Shown one piece after another: positions 33,134 to 42,496 of a stretch of DNA of 64,000 bases; position 1 is the stretch's first letter, and every line of letters starts with the position of its first letter. Below the pieces are notes generated by a model. That model was not told where the DNA came from. It did not search any database and worked only from the letters and a program-made list of their open reading frames with translations. Source of the stretch: Marinomonas sp. UCMA 3892 (GTDB taxonomy: Bacteria > Pseudomonadota > Gammaproteobacteria > Pseudomonadales > Marinomonadaceae); contig NZ_PTXN01000006.1 in NCBI RefSeq assembly GCF_012726345.1, positions 1 to 64,000 of the forward strand, given 5' to 3'. A program made the translations under genes and the position numbers.

Positions 33134-34251
33134 TCTATTGATAAAAAGAAACTATTTTTGGCAATGGATTGACCATTAATAAGAATCTCTACCTCATGTA
33201 GGCCGTCATAATACACTCGGGTGGTGATGGCCTTGAAAGGGTGTTTCTTACTCATGGATAGACTTTTTCCAGCCAGTAACGTGGCTTTTTTCCACTTAAA
33301 TACCTTAGGTGTTGTTTTACCGTTTTTCTTTTGGTGATGAATGACGTAATCGATCATTAAGCTTTGATTGCTTTCGCTGGTGGATTCTATTGATAGTGAA
33401 AATTCCAAATTGCCATTCAATTTCACCTGCTCTTCATGGATTTCCAACTTAATACTGCCTAACTTTGGTTTACCATAACCGAATACTTCTAGTGCCTTCT
33501 GGTTACCTTGTTTTAATAAGGTTCTACAAGCATGGCGAATCAGCTTCTGACGGTTTATATCCGCGCCTTGCATCCACTTTTTGGCGATATCTGCTACAAG
33601 GTCAGGGTGATCCTTGGCAATGTCATTTAGATTATTCGCAACTGAGCGACGTACGTATTCTTCTGGATCGTCTTTAAGCGCTTCAAGTAATTTAATTACG
33701 GGTGTTGGATTCTGAATAAAACTTGGTAACTGCATGGCCCAAGGCAAGCGTGGTCGAGTACCTTCTGAAATTAAACGTCGTACATGCTTGTTGTCATCTT
33801 TGAGCCAGTTTTTGAGGGTGTTAAGCGTTTCTTCTGGAGAGGCCTGTAAGAAAAAACGAATGCTAAATTCGGAGGTAAAACGACGCGTCATGGCATTTAA
33901 CAAAATCATGGATAGATCATGATGCGCAAGGCCATGTATTCCCACGTAATCGCCCATTGGCATAATCGCCCAACCAGAAATACCATCACTCTCTGTTGCT
34001 GGTTTTTCTTTTGATTCTGGTGCTAAAGCGGCGAGTAAAATTTGCCCAGCGTGTTCGAAATCATTTGGCAAATAATGACTCATGGCAGCGGTGATTTGTT
34101 GTGAGCGGGCCTTTAGTTCTAACTCTTCAAGTTGATCGCATGATGCATCAATAAAACCTTGTTTATCGAAGTCTTTCCAATGACGATGAAAATGTTTTGC
34201 CATCGCGTTAATAACGCTGTGGTTGAAGAGGTTTTTAAAGGGTTCTGTCAT
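33130..34251 (-). CDS. alkC: DNA alkylation repair protein, AlkC type
   Basis: 373-residue HEAT-repeat DNA glycosylase that removes N-alkylated bases such as 3-methyladenine without base flipping. The N-terminal 270 residues are alpha-helical repeats (FIDASCDQLEELELKARSQQ, FSIRFFLQASPEETL, KHVRRLISEGTRPRLPWA, EYVRRSVANNLNDIAKDHPD). The last 100 residues are beta-rich (KLEIHEEQVKLNGNLEFSLSI to the end), matching the C-terminal Ig-like domain of AlkC-alpha proteins, which bind DNA. The combination supports AlkC rather than AlkD. Start follows AGGAAG. A single gene, convergent with the diguanylate cyclase. Confidence 0.82.
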   Translation of the reverse strand: MTEPFKNLFNHSVINAMAKHFHRHWKDFDKQGFIDASCDQLEELELKARSQQITAAMSHYLPNDFEHAGQILLAALAPESKEKPATESDGISGWAIMPMGDYVGIHGLAHHDLSMILLNAMTRRFTSEFSIRFFLQASPEETLNTLKNWLKDDNKHVRRLISEGTRPRLPWAMQLPSFIQNPTPVIKLLEALKDDPEEYVRRSVANNLNDIAKDHPDLVADIAKKWMQGADINRQKLIRHACRTLLKQGNQKALEVFGYGKPKLGSIKLEIHEEQVKLNGNLEFSLSIESTSESNQSLMIDYVIHHQKKNGKTTPKVFKWKKATLLAGKSLSMSKKHPFKAITTRVYYDGLHEVEILINGQSIAKNSFFLSID

Positions 34252-34526
34252 ACGTTAATCTTCCTGAGCGATGGGCAACAGCGTAACCTTATCATCGCTT
34301 AATGTCAGTTATTGTCAGTGGAAAAATAACTTAATTCAACTGAATATTGTTTCAATGAATCATCGAGATACCCTTGTTTGCTTTGCTTAAATGGCAAGGA
34401 TATTATCTCAAAACTCTTCTTTTTAGATGTCTTCATAAAGATTAGTATCTTTAAACTTCATCTCGTCAAAGGTGACGGTGAATCTTATAAGAACGGAATC
34501 GGATAAAAATAACGAGAGCTAATAAT

Positions 34527-35774
34527 ATGAACTTTTTTACAGAACTGTTTTCTTCTGTTTTTGATCGCCGTTATCGCAAAGCACGATCGAATGAAGAGGA
34601 TAATCGAACAGTAAAAGCCATGTGTCAGGATTTACTTACTCGTCATGGTGAAGTATCTGGAGGCGCATTAGCGAGAAATATTCTCGATCGTTATGATCAA
34701 ATGTCCAGCGATGAAAAGCGTGAATTATTTGAATTTATGACTCACGGTTTAGAAGTGGTTACTGATGAAGTGATTACCGCTTTGACAGAATATCAAAAGC
34801 AACCAAGCAAGCAGACTTATAAGGCCTTTGCCTCGGCTTGTGAGCCAAAACGACAAGAACTTATTCGTCGCTTTAACCAAGTTCCTGGCGCTACGCCAAA
34901 ATTGGTGAAAATGCGTGAAGACTTATTAAAAGCCACTAAAGAAGATGCCTCATTAGGGATTTTAGACGTTGATTTTAACCATCTATTCACTTCCTGGTTT
35001 AATCGTGGCTTTTTGGTGCTACGTCCAATTAATTGGGACAGTCCTGCCAGTATTTTGGAAAAAATCATAGCTTATGAAGCGGTGCACGCCATTGATAGCT
35101 GGGATGATTTACGCCAACGACTAAAGCCTTCAGATCGTCGTTGTTATGGCTTTTTTCATCCTTCTATGGCGGACGACCCATTAATTTTTGTTGAGGTCGC
35201 ATTAACCAAAGGTACTCCGAGCTCCATACAATCTTTGTTGACGACCGACCGAGAGATAATTGAAGCAGACGAAGCTGACACCGCAGTTTTCTATTCTATT
35301 TCTAACTGCCAGCCTGGGTTAGCGGGGATATCGTTTGGTAATTTCCTCATCAAACAAGTTGCTGCCAACCTTGCTAGAGACCTCGACAATCTAAATACCT
35401 TTGTGACTCTGTCTCCTATTCCAGGTTTGGCTAAGTGGGCTAATAGCGCTGGAATGGGGGCTTTAGGGCAGGGTAAAGACCAAGCTTTAGCTGCTTATTA
35501 TCTGCTGAATGCTAAGCGTCCTGATGGTAAACCTTTAGATCCTGTTACGCGTTTTCATCTCGGTAATGGCGCGATGATTCAAGCTGTGCATGCCGATGCA
35601 GACGTTTCGTCAAACGGCTTGAAACAGTCAAACGGAGCCATGGTAAATTATTTATACGACTTAGCTCAGGTTTCCAAAAATCACGAACAGTTCGTCACGG
35701 AACAAAAAGTAGTGGCATCGGATGCGGTACATGCGTTGAGTGCTTCTATCGCAACTAGAAAAAAAGGAGAATAA
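34527..35774 (+). CDS. matA: Malonyl-CoA decarboxylase
   Basis: 415-residue MCD-family enzyme that converts malonyl-CoA to acetyl-CoA and CO2. An N-terminal helical domain (about 1-150) is followed by the acetyltransferase-fold catalytic domain with YEAVHAIDSWDDLRQRL, RRCYGFFHPSMADDPLIFVEVALTKG (the catalytic His/Ser region) and FYSISNCQPGLAGISFGNFLIKQV. Length fits bacterial MCDs. It lies two bases upstream of matB, so malonate is first activated by MatB and then decarboxylated here. Ribosome site GAGAG is modest. The 275-base upstream gap shows no clear operator. Confidence 0.94.
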   Translation: MNFFTELFSSVFDRRYRKARSNEEDNRTVKAMCQDLLTRHGEVSGGALARNILDRYDQMSSDEKRELFEFMTHGLEVVTDEVITALTEYQKQPSKQTYKAFASACEPKRQELIRRFNQVPGATPKLVKMREDLLKATKEDASLGILDVDFNHLFTSWFNRGFLVLRPINWDSPASILEKIIAYEAVHAIDSWDDLRQRLKPSDRRCYGFFHPSMADDPLIFVEVALTKGTPSSIQSLLTTDREIIEADEADTAVFYSISNCQPGLAGISFGNFLIKQVAANLARDLDNLNTFVTLSPIPGLAKWANSAGMGALGQGKDQALAAYYLLNAKRPDGKPLDPVTRFHLGNGAMIQAVHADADVSSNGLKQSNGAMVNYLYDLAQVSKNHEQFVTEQKVVASDAVHALSASIATRKKGE

Positions 35775-35776
35775 TA

Positions 35777-37291
35777 ATGACAAACCCACTATACGATCGC
35801 TTATTTGGTAAGCATAAAGGCAAAGCATCGGTTTTTTTACAACAGCCTGATGGCTCTACTATGACTCATAATGAGTTTCTTGAATTGGCCTCGCAATATG
35901 CCCATGCATTGGTTCAGTTAGGTTTGCAGCCTGATGATTGTCTAGCGGTACAAATTGCTAAGTCTCCTCAAGCCTTAGCCGTGTATGCAGCCTGTGCACA
36001 AGTAGGTGTTGTTTTCTTGCCATTGAATACGGCTTACACCGCGGATGAAGTATCTTACTTTGTCGAAGACAGTCGAGCAAAAGTGCTACTTTGTGACGAG
36101 AAACAAGCCGCCGCACTGCAACCTGTGGCCGACGCTTGTGGCGCTATATTAAAAACGCTAAACGAAGATGGTTCCGGCGAGTTTTCTGTATTAGCTCAAG
36201 CTATGCCAACGGCGTTTGATACTGTACCTCGTGAAGAGGATGATTTAGCTTCTTTCCTCTATACCTCAGGTACGACTGGGCGTTCAAAAGGGGCGATGTT
36301 GACTCATGGTAACTTGTTATCCAACTCTCAAGCACTTGCCGATGAATGGCGTTTTACTGAGCAAGATGTTCTGCTCCACGCACTTCCTATTTTCCATACT
36401 CATGGTTTGTTTGTTGCGACAAACGTGTCATTGACTGCGGGTAGCAAAATCATTTTCTTGCCAAAGTTTGATCTTGATATCATGTTGGATTTGATGCCTC
36501 AGGCGACCGTTATGATGGGGGTTCCAACTTTTTACACACGTTTATTGAGTGATCCTCGTTTTACCAAAGAACTTGCGCAGCCTATGCGTTTGTTTATTTC
36601 TGGTAGCGCGCCTTTGTTAGCCGATACTCATGTTGAGTTTGAAGAACGAACTGGGCATCGCATTTTGGAACGTTATGGCATGACGGAAACCAATATGAAT
36701 ACCTCTAATCCTTATGACGGGGAGCGTCGTGCAGGTACTGTTGGTCTTCCTCTACCGGGAACCGAGGTGAAAATTACTGATATGGATACTGGCGAAACGT
36801 TACCTCAGGGTGAAATTGGCCAGATTGAGGTACGTGGACCTAATGTCTTTAAAGGCTATTGGCAAATGCCAGAAAAAACAGCTGAAGAGCTGCGTGAAGA
36901 TGGTTTCTTTATTACTGGAGACCTAGGGCTTATCGATCAAGATGGCTATGTTCATATCGTTGGACGCAATAAAGACCTCATTATCTCTGGCGGCTACAAT
37001 ATTTATCCAAAAGAGTTGGAGTTATTGCTCGACGAAGAAGAAGGTGTATTAGAGAGTGCCGTGATTGGTGTGCCACATGCAGATTTTGGTGAAACGGTTG
37101 TTGCCGTTTTAATTGCAAAACCAGGTGTGACGCTAGATTTAGAGTCGATAGAGAAAAATATTGCTCAGACTTTGGCGCGTTTTAAGCAACCGAAGAAGTT
37201 TGTTGTTATCGATGAGCTGCCAAGAAATACGATGGGCAAAGTACAGAAAAATCTATTGCGAGATCAGTTCGGGCATCTATTCGCAGCATAA
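35777..37291 (+). CDS. matB: Malonyl-CoA synthetase
   Basis: 504-residue acyl-adenylate-forming ligase that makes malonyl-CoA from malonate, CoA and ATP. The P-loop motif YTSGTTGRSKGAMLTHGNL is near residue 165-183, followed by the adenylate motif ERYGMTETNMNTSNPY, the hinge region TGDLGLIDQDGYVHIVGRNKDLIISGG and the catalytic lysine segment PRNTMGKVQKN near the C terminus. Size and pairing with MatA match the rhizobial matAB operon, in which MatC imports malonate; no MatC-like transporter is adjacent here. Followed by a strong terminator. Confidence 0.95.
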   Translation: MTNPLYDRLFGKHKGKASVFLQQPDGSTMTHNEFLELASQYAHALVQLGLQPDDCLAVQIAKSPQALAVYAACAQVGVVFLPLNTAYTADEVSYFVEDSRAKVLLCDEKQAAALQPVADACGAILKTLNEDGSGEFSVLAQAMPTAFDTVPREEDDLASFLYTSGTTGRSKGAMLTHGNLLSNSQALADEWRFTEQDVLLHALPIFHTHGLFVATNVSLTAGSKIIFLPKFDLDIMLDLMPQATVMMGVPTFYTRLLSDPRFTKELAQPMRLFISGSAPLLADTHVEFEERTGHRILERYGMTETNMNTSNPYDGERRAGTVGLPLPGTEVKITDMDTGETLPQGEIGQIEVRGPNVFKGYWQMPEKTAEELREDGFFITGDLGLIDQDGYVHIVGRNKDLIISGGYNIYPKELELLLDEEEGVLESAVIGVPHADFGETVVAVLIAKPGVTLDLESIEKNIAQTLARFKQPKKFVVIDELPRNTMGKVQKNLLRDQFGHLFAA

Positions 37292-37305
37292 AGAAAATCT
37301 CCCTT

Positions 37306-37330
37306 GGTGGCACATTGTGCCACCTTTTTT
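37306..37330 (+). terminator. Intrinsic terminator of matAB
   Basis: Perfect 8-bp stem GGTGGCAC/GTGCCACC (37306-37313 and 37317-37324) with a 3-base loop, followed by six T. Confidence 0.93.
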
Positions 37331-37603
37331 ATTGGTAATGTCAGGTTAAGCCAGTTATTGATGGGCTTTGGTGTTACCATGGCCTGTCTTCGCACTGATC
37401 CACACCCCGTAATGGACGCCTACTTTTGCAAGATTGGATGTCCCTCTCAGACCACTTCGTATCTTTTATACATCAGCAGTATTAATAATAATTCTAACGA
37501 CATTTAACAGATCTAAACCAGTTTATTGGCGTGGTTGATCACGCGTTTGTGAACTCAAACAAGTTTATATTTTTATTAAATTCTTTATTAAAAAGGAAAC
37601 AGT
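37331..37603. other. Intergenic region between matB and the AlaDH/PNT-family gene
   Basis: No gene is supported; the frames here are short and overlap the terminator. It must contain the promoter of the gene at 37604, which has a clear ribosome site (AAAAGGAAAC). I see no strong operator or RNA structure. Confidence 0.5.
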
Positions 37604-38752
37604 ATGAGTCAACTAACTTTTGGCGTGATCGGTACATCTAGAAAAACAGATGAGCGACGTTATCCTATCCATCCGGAGCATTTAGCTCGCATTCCTGAAT
37701 ATCTTCGTCATCGCTTAATTTTTGAAGAAGGCTACGGTGCAGCGTTTAATATTTCTGACGACGAGATTGCAGCACAAACCGGCGGCATTGCCACACGCCA
37801 TGAAATACTTGCCGATATTGGTGCTGTAATTATAGCCAAACCGGTATTGGCCGATTTAGAAGAATTACGCGAAGGCGGCATTTTGTGGGGTTATGTTCAT
37901 TGCGTGCAACAACGGGAGATTACCCAAGCGGCACTAAATCGCAAGCTCACCTTGATTGCTTTCGAAGACATGTTTGTCTGGTCTCCAACGGGACAAGTTG
38001 GTCGTCATACCTTTTATAAAAACAACGAAATGGCCGGTTATTGTGCGGTGATTCATGCCTTGCAGTTAAAAGGCATCGACGGACATTATGGCAACCAGCG
38101 TAAAGTGGTTATTTTTAGCTTTGGAGCAGTAAGTCGCGGTGCGATTTATGCGCTTAAAGCCCACGGATTTCGTGATATCACCATTTGTATTCAGCGACCA
38201 GACCATGAAGTACGTGAAGAAGTACTTGATTGTCATTATGTAAAAGTACGCGAAGGAGAAAAAGGTGAAGCGCGCATGGTGGTGGTTGAACACGACGGCA
38301 CGATTCGTCCTTTGACTGAGCTGATTGGTGAAACGGATATTATCGTGAATGGTACTTTCCAAGAAACAGATCATCCGACCAATTTTATTATCGAATCCGA
38401 AGCGGCATCGTTGAAACCAAATTGTTTAATCATTGATGTCAGCTGTGACGAAGGCATGGGCTTTTTCTTTGCCAAGCCGACTAGCTTCCAAGAGCCGATG
38501 TTTCAGTACAACACTATCGATTATTATGCTGTCGATCATACGCCAAGCTACTTATGGGAAAGCGCCACGCGCTCGATTTCTGCCGCCTTGATTGTCTACT
38601 TAGAAAACGTCTTAGAAGGCCGCGAGCATTGGCAGCAAAACGAAACTATTCGCCGAGCGATAAACATCGATGAAGGCGTGATTAAAAATCCGCTGATTTT
38701 ATCCTTTCAACATCGGGAAATTACACCTCCTTATGCCGCGCTAACGGCGTAA
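37604..38752 (+). CDS. Alanine dehydrogenase/PNT-family dehydrogenase, carboxyethylornithine-synthase-like
   Basis: 382-residue NAD(P)-dependent enzyme. The N-terminal catalytic lobe begins TFGVIGTSRKTDERRYPIHPEHL, the AlaDH/PNT pattern with Arg and Lys binding a 2-oxo acid. The nucleotide-binding lobe runs from about residue 160 (RKVVIFSFGAVSRGAIYALKAHGF), and the C-terminal lobe has SYLWESATRSISAALI. This is the arrangement of N5-(carboxyethyl)ornithine synthase, which condenses pyruvate with ornithine, though that enzyme is about 310 residues; a lysine/ornithine opine-type dehydrogenase or a plain amino-acid dehydrogenase remains possible. The gene stands alone. Family clear, substrate not. 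Confidence 0.75.
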   Translation: MSQLTFGVIGTSRKTDERRYPIHPEHLARIPEYLRHRLIFEEGYGAAFNISDDEIAAQTGGIATRHEILADIGAVIIAKPVLADLEELREGGILWGYVHCVQQREITQAALNRKLTLIAFEDMFVWSPTGQVGRHTFYKNNEMAGYCAVIHALQLKGIDGHYGNQRKVVIFSFGAVSRGAIYALKAHGFRDITICIQRPDHEVREEVLDCHYVKVREGEKGEARMVVVEHDGTIRPLTELIGETDIIVNGTFQETDHPTNFIIESEAASLKPNCLIIDVSCDEGMGFFFAKPTSFQEPMFQYNTIDYYAVDHTPSYLWESATRSISAALIVYLENVLEGREHWQQNETIRRAINIDEGVIKNPLILSFQHREITPPYAALTA

Positions 38753-38774
38753 ATAGAACAAGGCAAAAAAACAA

Positions 38775-38812
38775 ACAGCCAATATTCCGGTGTGAGATGG
38801 AAGCTTGGCTGT
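38775..38812. terminator. Stem-loop between convergent genes
   Basis: ACAGCCAA (38775-38782) and TTGGCTGT (38805-38812), perfect 8-bp arms, 22-base loop, between convergent genes. No T-tract on the plus side; on the minus side the stem is followed by TTGTTTTTTTGCC, which could serve the operon ending at 38853. Confidence 0.5.
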
Positions 38813-38852
38813 GATGGCTTTCTGTCATTTTATTGGTAAACAGGAGTGTCCT

Positions 38853-39488
38853 TTATAGCTTCTGATTTACCTTTTCCATCAAGGCATCCACTTCTTTGTG
38901 GCGGCCAATATCTGCGATAGGACGAGTTGGTCTAGGAGCGGCTTTTTGGGCTTTTTCTAGGTGTTGTTTCGCGCCTTCATAGTCACCATCGTCGTATAAA
39001 AACTCTGCAAGGAAGTAGTTACTGTCGATGCTAGTCGGGTTAAGTTTGTAAGACTGCACCAGTAATTCTTTGGCCTTTTTGTCGCTACCAAAGCCAATCG
39101 GCCAACCTGGCACTTTATGATAAAGCACGCCTAAGCTTGTCATAGCGGAACCCGATAAAGCACTAGGGTTAATCGTAATAGCGTCTTCGAATGACTTTTT
39201 CGCCGCTTTCGCTAAAGATAACGCACCTAATCCGCCTTTTGCACCCGCAGTGCTCGATTGAATAATACCAAGCCAAATCAGATCGTCTGGATTGTTCGGT
39301 TCTGCATTAACCAGTTCCTGCGCTTTGATCGCAAGGTCGTTAAACGCTGCTTCTTTGGCATCGTCTTCCATTTGATAGTTAATTTGCGCCCAACGCTGTT
39401 GAATCTCTAACAAACTAGAGGTGCCAGCGGCCCAAGTAGAGGAAACTAAGCCGAGAGTGAGTAGGCTAGCAGTAATAAATGATTTCAT
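38853..39488 (-). CDS. Exported TPR-repeat protein, last gene of the hemolysin-family operon
   Basis: 211-residue protein with a signal peptide (about residues 1-20, ending TWA) and several tetratricopeptide-like repeats (LVNAEPNNPDDLIWLGIIQ, DAITINPSALSGSAMTSLGVLYH, SYKLNPTSIDSNYFLAEFLYDDGDYEGAKQHLEKA). Such periplasmic TPR proteins act as scaffolds. Its start overlaps the SDR gene's stop (TCATGA on the coding strand), so it belongs to the same operon as the ligase and oxidase genes upstream. It may help assemble or export the pathway product at the membrane; this is inference. Confidence 0.72.
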   Translation of the reverse strand: MKSFITASLLTLGLVSSTWAAGTSSLLEIQQRWAQINYQMEDDAKEAAFNDLAIKAQELVNAEPNNPDDLIWLGIIQSSTAGAKGGLGALSLAKAAKKSFEDAITINPSALSGSAMTSLGVLYHKVPGWPIGFGSDKKAKELLVQSYKLNPTSIDSNYFLAEFLYDDGDYEGAKQHLEKAQKAAPRPTRPIADIGRHKEVDALMEKVNQKL

Positions 39489-40324
39489 GATAATACCTCT
39501 TGTGCGGTTTGCTCGACGTCTTTTTCACGACGTAGAAAGCGTTTAATAATGGGAAGTTTTTTAAACAGAGCTTTGTCCACAATATGTGGAAAAGCACCGT
39601 TGATTTTGACAAAGAGCTTTTCAGGAAAACCGACAAACAGTCTGGCGTGACCTTTTTCAAGTTGTTGAATAAGGGCGTTAGCAACGCTCTCTGGTGAATC
39701 TACGCTATTGCCCAGGGCTTTGTTCATCGCCATTGCTTGATCGCTGTTAATGCTGGTGGCGGTTGCTCGTGGCGCAAAGTAACTAACATGGACATTCGTA
39801 TCTGCTAATTCACGGTACAAGGCTTCAGTAAAACCTCGTAGACCAAATTTGCTGGCGCAGTAAATCGATTGTCCAGCGAAACCTATGCTGCCAAACGCTG
39901 AGCCAACATTGATCACGTATGACGGTGCTGGTTGCTGTTGATCGGCTTTTTGCAACAAAGGCAGTAATTCTTGAATAAGTAGAATTGGTGCTAATAAGTT
40001 GATTTCTAAGGTGTCTACAATGACGGTTTCTTCTGTCTCTTCCAGTAAAGAGAACTGCCCAACGCCTGCGTTATTAATCAACATACTGATTGCGTTCAAT
40101 TCAGCCATGCGGCAGATTTTTTCACGGCCTTGTATTGTGGTGATGTCTGCCACGAGTATCTTATGTTCGCCAGTCAAAGAGTCGTTAAGTTGTTGCAAGC
40201 GAGATTCACTTCGACCTTGCAGTATCAAGCTTACCCCTTTGTTGGCTAAGGCTTTCGCGATGGCTTGGCCTATACCGCCCGTCGCGCCAGTTAATAAACA
40301 GGTTTGTTGTTGCCATTGCATCAT
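39485..40324 (-). CDS. Short-chain dehydrogenase/reductase
   Basis: 279-residue classical SDR. The cofactor motif TGATGGIG is at 12-19, NNAG at 84-87, catalytic Ser about 142 and YCASK (Y155, K159). The C-terminal segment has fatty-acyl-processing SDR character, with a basic patch near the end (KKLPIIKRFLRREKD) that could bind membrane. It is fourth in the tight run of genes from the hemolysin-family gene to the TPR gene. A reductase for a keto or aldehyde intermediate made by the diiron enzyme or the ligase is a reasonable guess; substrate unknown. Confidence 0.85.
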   Translation of the reverse strand: MMQWQQQTCLLTGATGGIGQAIAKALANKGVSLILQGRSESRLQQLNDSLTGEHKILVADITTIQGREKICRMAELNAISMLINNAGVGQFSLLEETEETVIVDTLEINLLAPILLIQELLPLLQKADQQQPAPSYVINVGSAFGSIGFAGQSIYCASKFGLRGFTEALYRELADTNVHVSYFAPRATATSINSDQAMAMNKALGNSVDSPESVANALIQQLEKGHARLFVGFPEKLFVKINGAFPHIVDKALFKKLPIIKRFLRREKDVEQTAQEVLS

Positions 40325-40331
40325 GCTTCTC

Positions 40332-41003
40332 CTATGCCGCGTCGGCTTGAGCTGCTGTATTGTCTAGCTCGCGGAAAATATTGGCGTAAAGTTTGAAAAA
40401 CATTTTTGCACTGTGAATGATCTGATCTTGTTCGTTTTTGTCAGTGATTTTATTCATCAGGTTTTCAAAGAAGACGATGTGTTCTTGATCCAATGAGCCA
40501 TGTGAACGCAAGTAGCTAAAGGCATTCGCAGGTAAGTCGAGTTTGTTTTTGATTTGTTCTGCAGCGTTATCAGCTAAGGCAATGCTGGTGCCTTCAAGCA
40601 CGAAAACCATGCCGAAAAAACGCAATGGATTGATACGATTTACTGCGTCGTAGGCGTACGCTACCATTAATTCTGTTGCCGCTGCTGGCAGGCTTCTGCG
40701 TACGGTTTCTTTGTCCGCACCACAGGCTGCGATGTCGTTTAGGATCCATTCTTGATGGCCCATTTCTTCTTCAATGTATTCGCCAACAGCTTCCCGTAGC
40801 CATTCTTTTTCTTCCGGTAAACGACTACCTACCGCCATCAATAATGGCACTGTGTGTTTGACGTGGTGATAAGCCTGGGTCAAAAAATCGATGTAGTTTT
40901 CTAAGGTGATTTGGCCATGGAAACAGCGTTGGATAATAGGTGATGTCACCAAATACTGTCTTTCAGCTAGGGTTTCTTGTTGTAGGCGTTGATAAAGTGT
41001 CAT
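40332..41003 (-). CDS. Heme-oxygenase-like diiron oxidase (TenA-like fold)
   Basis: 223-residue all-helical protein of the iron-containing redox / heme-oxygenase-like diiron oxidase superfamily. Candidate metal ligands: E79 and H83 (in EEEMGHQEW), E137 (FVLEGTS), H168, D172 and H175 (SHGSLDQEH), in the spacing typical of these enzymes, which include the fatty-acid-decarboxylating UndA. The TenA thiaminase active-site pattern is not seen, so thiamine salvage is unlikely. It overlaps the ligase gene by ATGA. An oxidative step on an acyl substrate is the simplest reading. Confidence 0.75.
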   Translation of the reverse strand: MTLYQRLQQETLAERQYLVTSPIIQRCFHGQITLENYIDFLTQAYHHVKHTVPLLMAVGSRLPEEKEWLREAVGEYIEEEMGHQEWILNDIAACGADKETVRRSLPAAATELMVAYAYDAVNRINPLRFFGMVFVLEGTSIALADNAAEQIKNKLDLPANAFSYLRSHGSLDQEHIVFFENLMNKITDKNEQDQIIHSAKMFFKLYANIFRELDNTAAQADAA

Positions 41004-42496
41004 AGTGATTCTCCAAATGCGGTGTTTAATTGTGAAAAAGTGTCTTGGTATAAGGGTTCAATTTGGCCGGCAAAGTGCGCCAGAATTTTGTCGCGAATCG
41101 GTTTTCCTGTAGCGGTGACCATGCCCGGAATGCTCATCAATGGCTGCGCTAGTGGAAGCCAAGTGCCAATGCGGGCGTAATCTGGTAGTTGCTGATTGAC
41201 CATTGAAATCACTTGTTGGATCTGGTCTTCAGTGATGTGCGCTGCAGCAGGGCTGAGTAATGCGCCGCAATAAGGTTTTGCTTCACCAAACACTAATGCT
41301 TCGCGGAAATAACCCGTCGCCATGAGCTCGGCTTCTACCCATTCTGGTGACAAGTTGCGACCAAAAGAATTAATAATGATGTTCTTCTGGCGACCATTAA
41401 TATTCAGAAAAGCGTTTGTTAAGCTGACTAAGTCTCCAGTACGAACTTCTTGTGGATAAAAGCTTTCTGGTTGATTTAGGTAACCAAGGAAAAGGTTGCC
41501 AGTGATTACCAATTCTCCTTGCTCAATATGTAATTGATTATGGGGCAACACGGCTCCGGCAGAGGCTTGGTCTTCTTGCGCAGGTGTATTTAATGACACC
41601 ACAGACGCGCATTCAGACAGGCCGTAACCTTGATAAACAGGGAGACCAAGAGCGTGTGCTTTTTGCACCAACCCTGCAGCGACTTTTCCGCCGCCGACAG
41701 CGATAAATTTTAAGGACTGTGGAGGCTTCCAACCTTGCTGACAGGCGCCGACAAACAGCGAAAGCAGCTCTGGTACTAAAATCAAACTGGTTGGTTGTTG
41801 TTGGCTGATCAGTGCTAGTAATTGTTGCGGTTGAGCCAAACGGCTGCCACTAAAACCACGTTCTTCTTGGCTTGCCAAAACAATGGTGCCGCCAACTAAA
41901 AGAGGCGCATAAATCCCCGCGATATTTTCTAACAAAGTCGCCAACGGCAATAAACACAAATGACGAACGTCTTGAAGTGCTACTGCTTCAGCAAGAGAGT
42001 GAGCGACATTTAATTGTGCTTCGTTACTCAAACAAACGCCTTTCGGGCTGCCTGTAGTGCCAGATGTAAAGGTGATTTTATTTGTCCCTGTTGGAATCAC
42101 CGGCTCGTTTTTTACTGCTAAACGAGAGATGAAAACACCATCAAATGGGCTATCCGTCGCATCATTGTTAGCTGGGCTGTTCCTATCACTGGGGCTATTT
42201 TTGTCTTGTGTTAGCATCAATTCGATGCCGCTTTCATTAAGCAAGTGAGCCGTTTGTTGAGGGCTGAAAAAGCTCGGTACTGGCACACAACAAAGCTCTG
42301 CGTCTTGGCATGCTAGGTCAAACAACACCCATTCAATGGTGTTATCCATGGCGATAGCAACGCGAGAGACTTGTTGCTCTATCAGCCAGTTTTTACGAGC
42401 TGTCACGGCATCGGCTAGCGCTTGATAGGTTAACTGTTTGTCTTGTTGTACCAGGGCGATTTTATTTGCCCATTCTGGTGAAGAGAAATACCACAT
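41000..42496 (-). CDS. Acyl-adenylate-forming ligase (fatty acyl-CoA/ACP synthetase-like)
   Basis: 498-residue ANL-superfamily enzyme that activates a carboxylic acid with ATP. The P-loop TFTSGTTGSPKGVCLSNEAQ is near residue 145, followed by the adenylate motif GYGLSECASVVSLN and the hinge NGRQKNIIINSFGRNLSPEWVEAEL. The C-terminal lysine region is ATGKPIRDKI. It is shorter than long-chain acyl-CoA synthetases, and a membrane anchor is absent. Start ATG 42496 follows AAGGAA and shares one base with the stop of the hemolysin-family gene. Role in the operon: supply activated acyl to the diiron enzyme and SDR. Confidence 0.88.
   Translation of the reverse strand: MWYFSSPEWANKIALVQQDKQLTYQALADAVTARKNWLIEQQVSRVAIAMDNTIEWVLFDLACQDAELCCVPVPSFFSPQQTAHLLNESGIELMLTQDKNSPSDRNSPANNDATDSPFDGVFISRLAVKNEPVIPTGTNKITFTSGTTGSPKGVCLSNEAQLNVAHSLAEAVALQDVRHLCLLPLATLLENIAGIYAPLLVGGTIVLASQEERGFSGSRLAQPQQLLALISQQQPTSLILVPELLSLFVGACQQGWKPPQSLKFIAVGGGKVAAGLVQKAHALGLPVYQGYGLSECASVVSLNTPAQEDQASAGAVLPHNQLHIEQGELVITGNLFLGYLNQPESFYPQEVRTGDLVSLTNAFLNINGRQKNIIINSFGRNLSPEWVEAELMATGYFREALVFGEAKPYCGALLSPAAAHITEDQIQQVISMVNQQLPDYARIGTWLPLAQPLMSIPGMVTATGKPIRDKILAHFAGQIEPLYQDTFSQLNTAFGESL

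Noticed and set aside
37304-37507. 67-codon frame in the gap after matB
   Set aside because: Begins within the matAB terminator stem; no ribosome site and no homology recognised.
39999-40367. Plus-strand frame inside the SDR gene
   Set aside because: Antisense to a clear SDR; no ribosome site or recognisable sequence.
40332-41003. TenA thiaminase II
   Set aside because: The helical fold is shared but the sequence shows diiron-type Glu/His/Asp ligands and lacks the TenA catalytic Cys pattern; neighbours are acyl-pathway genes, not thiamine genes.
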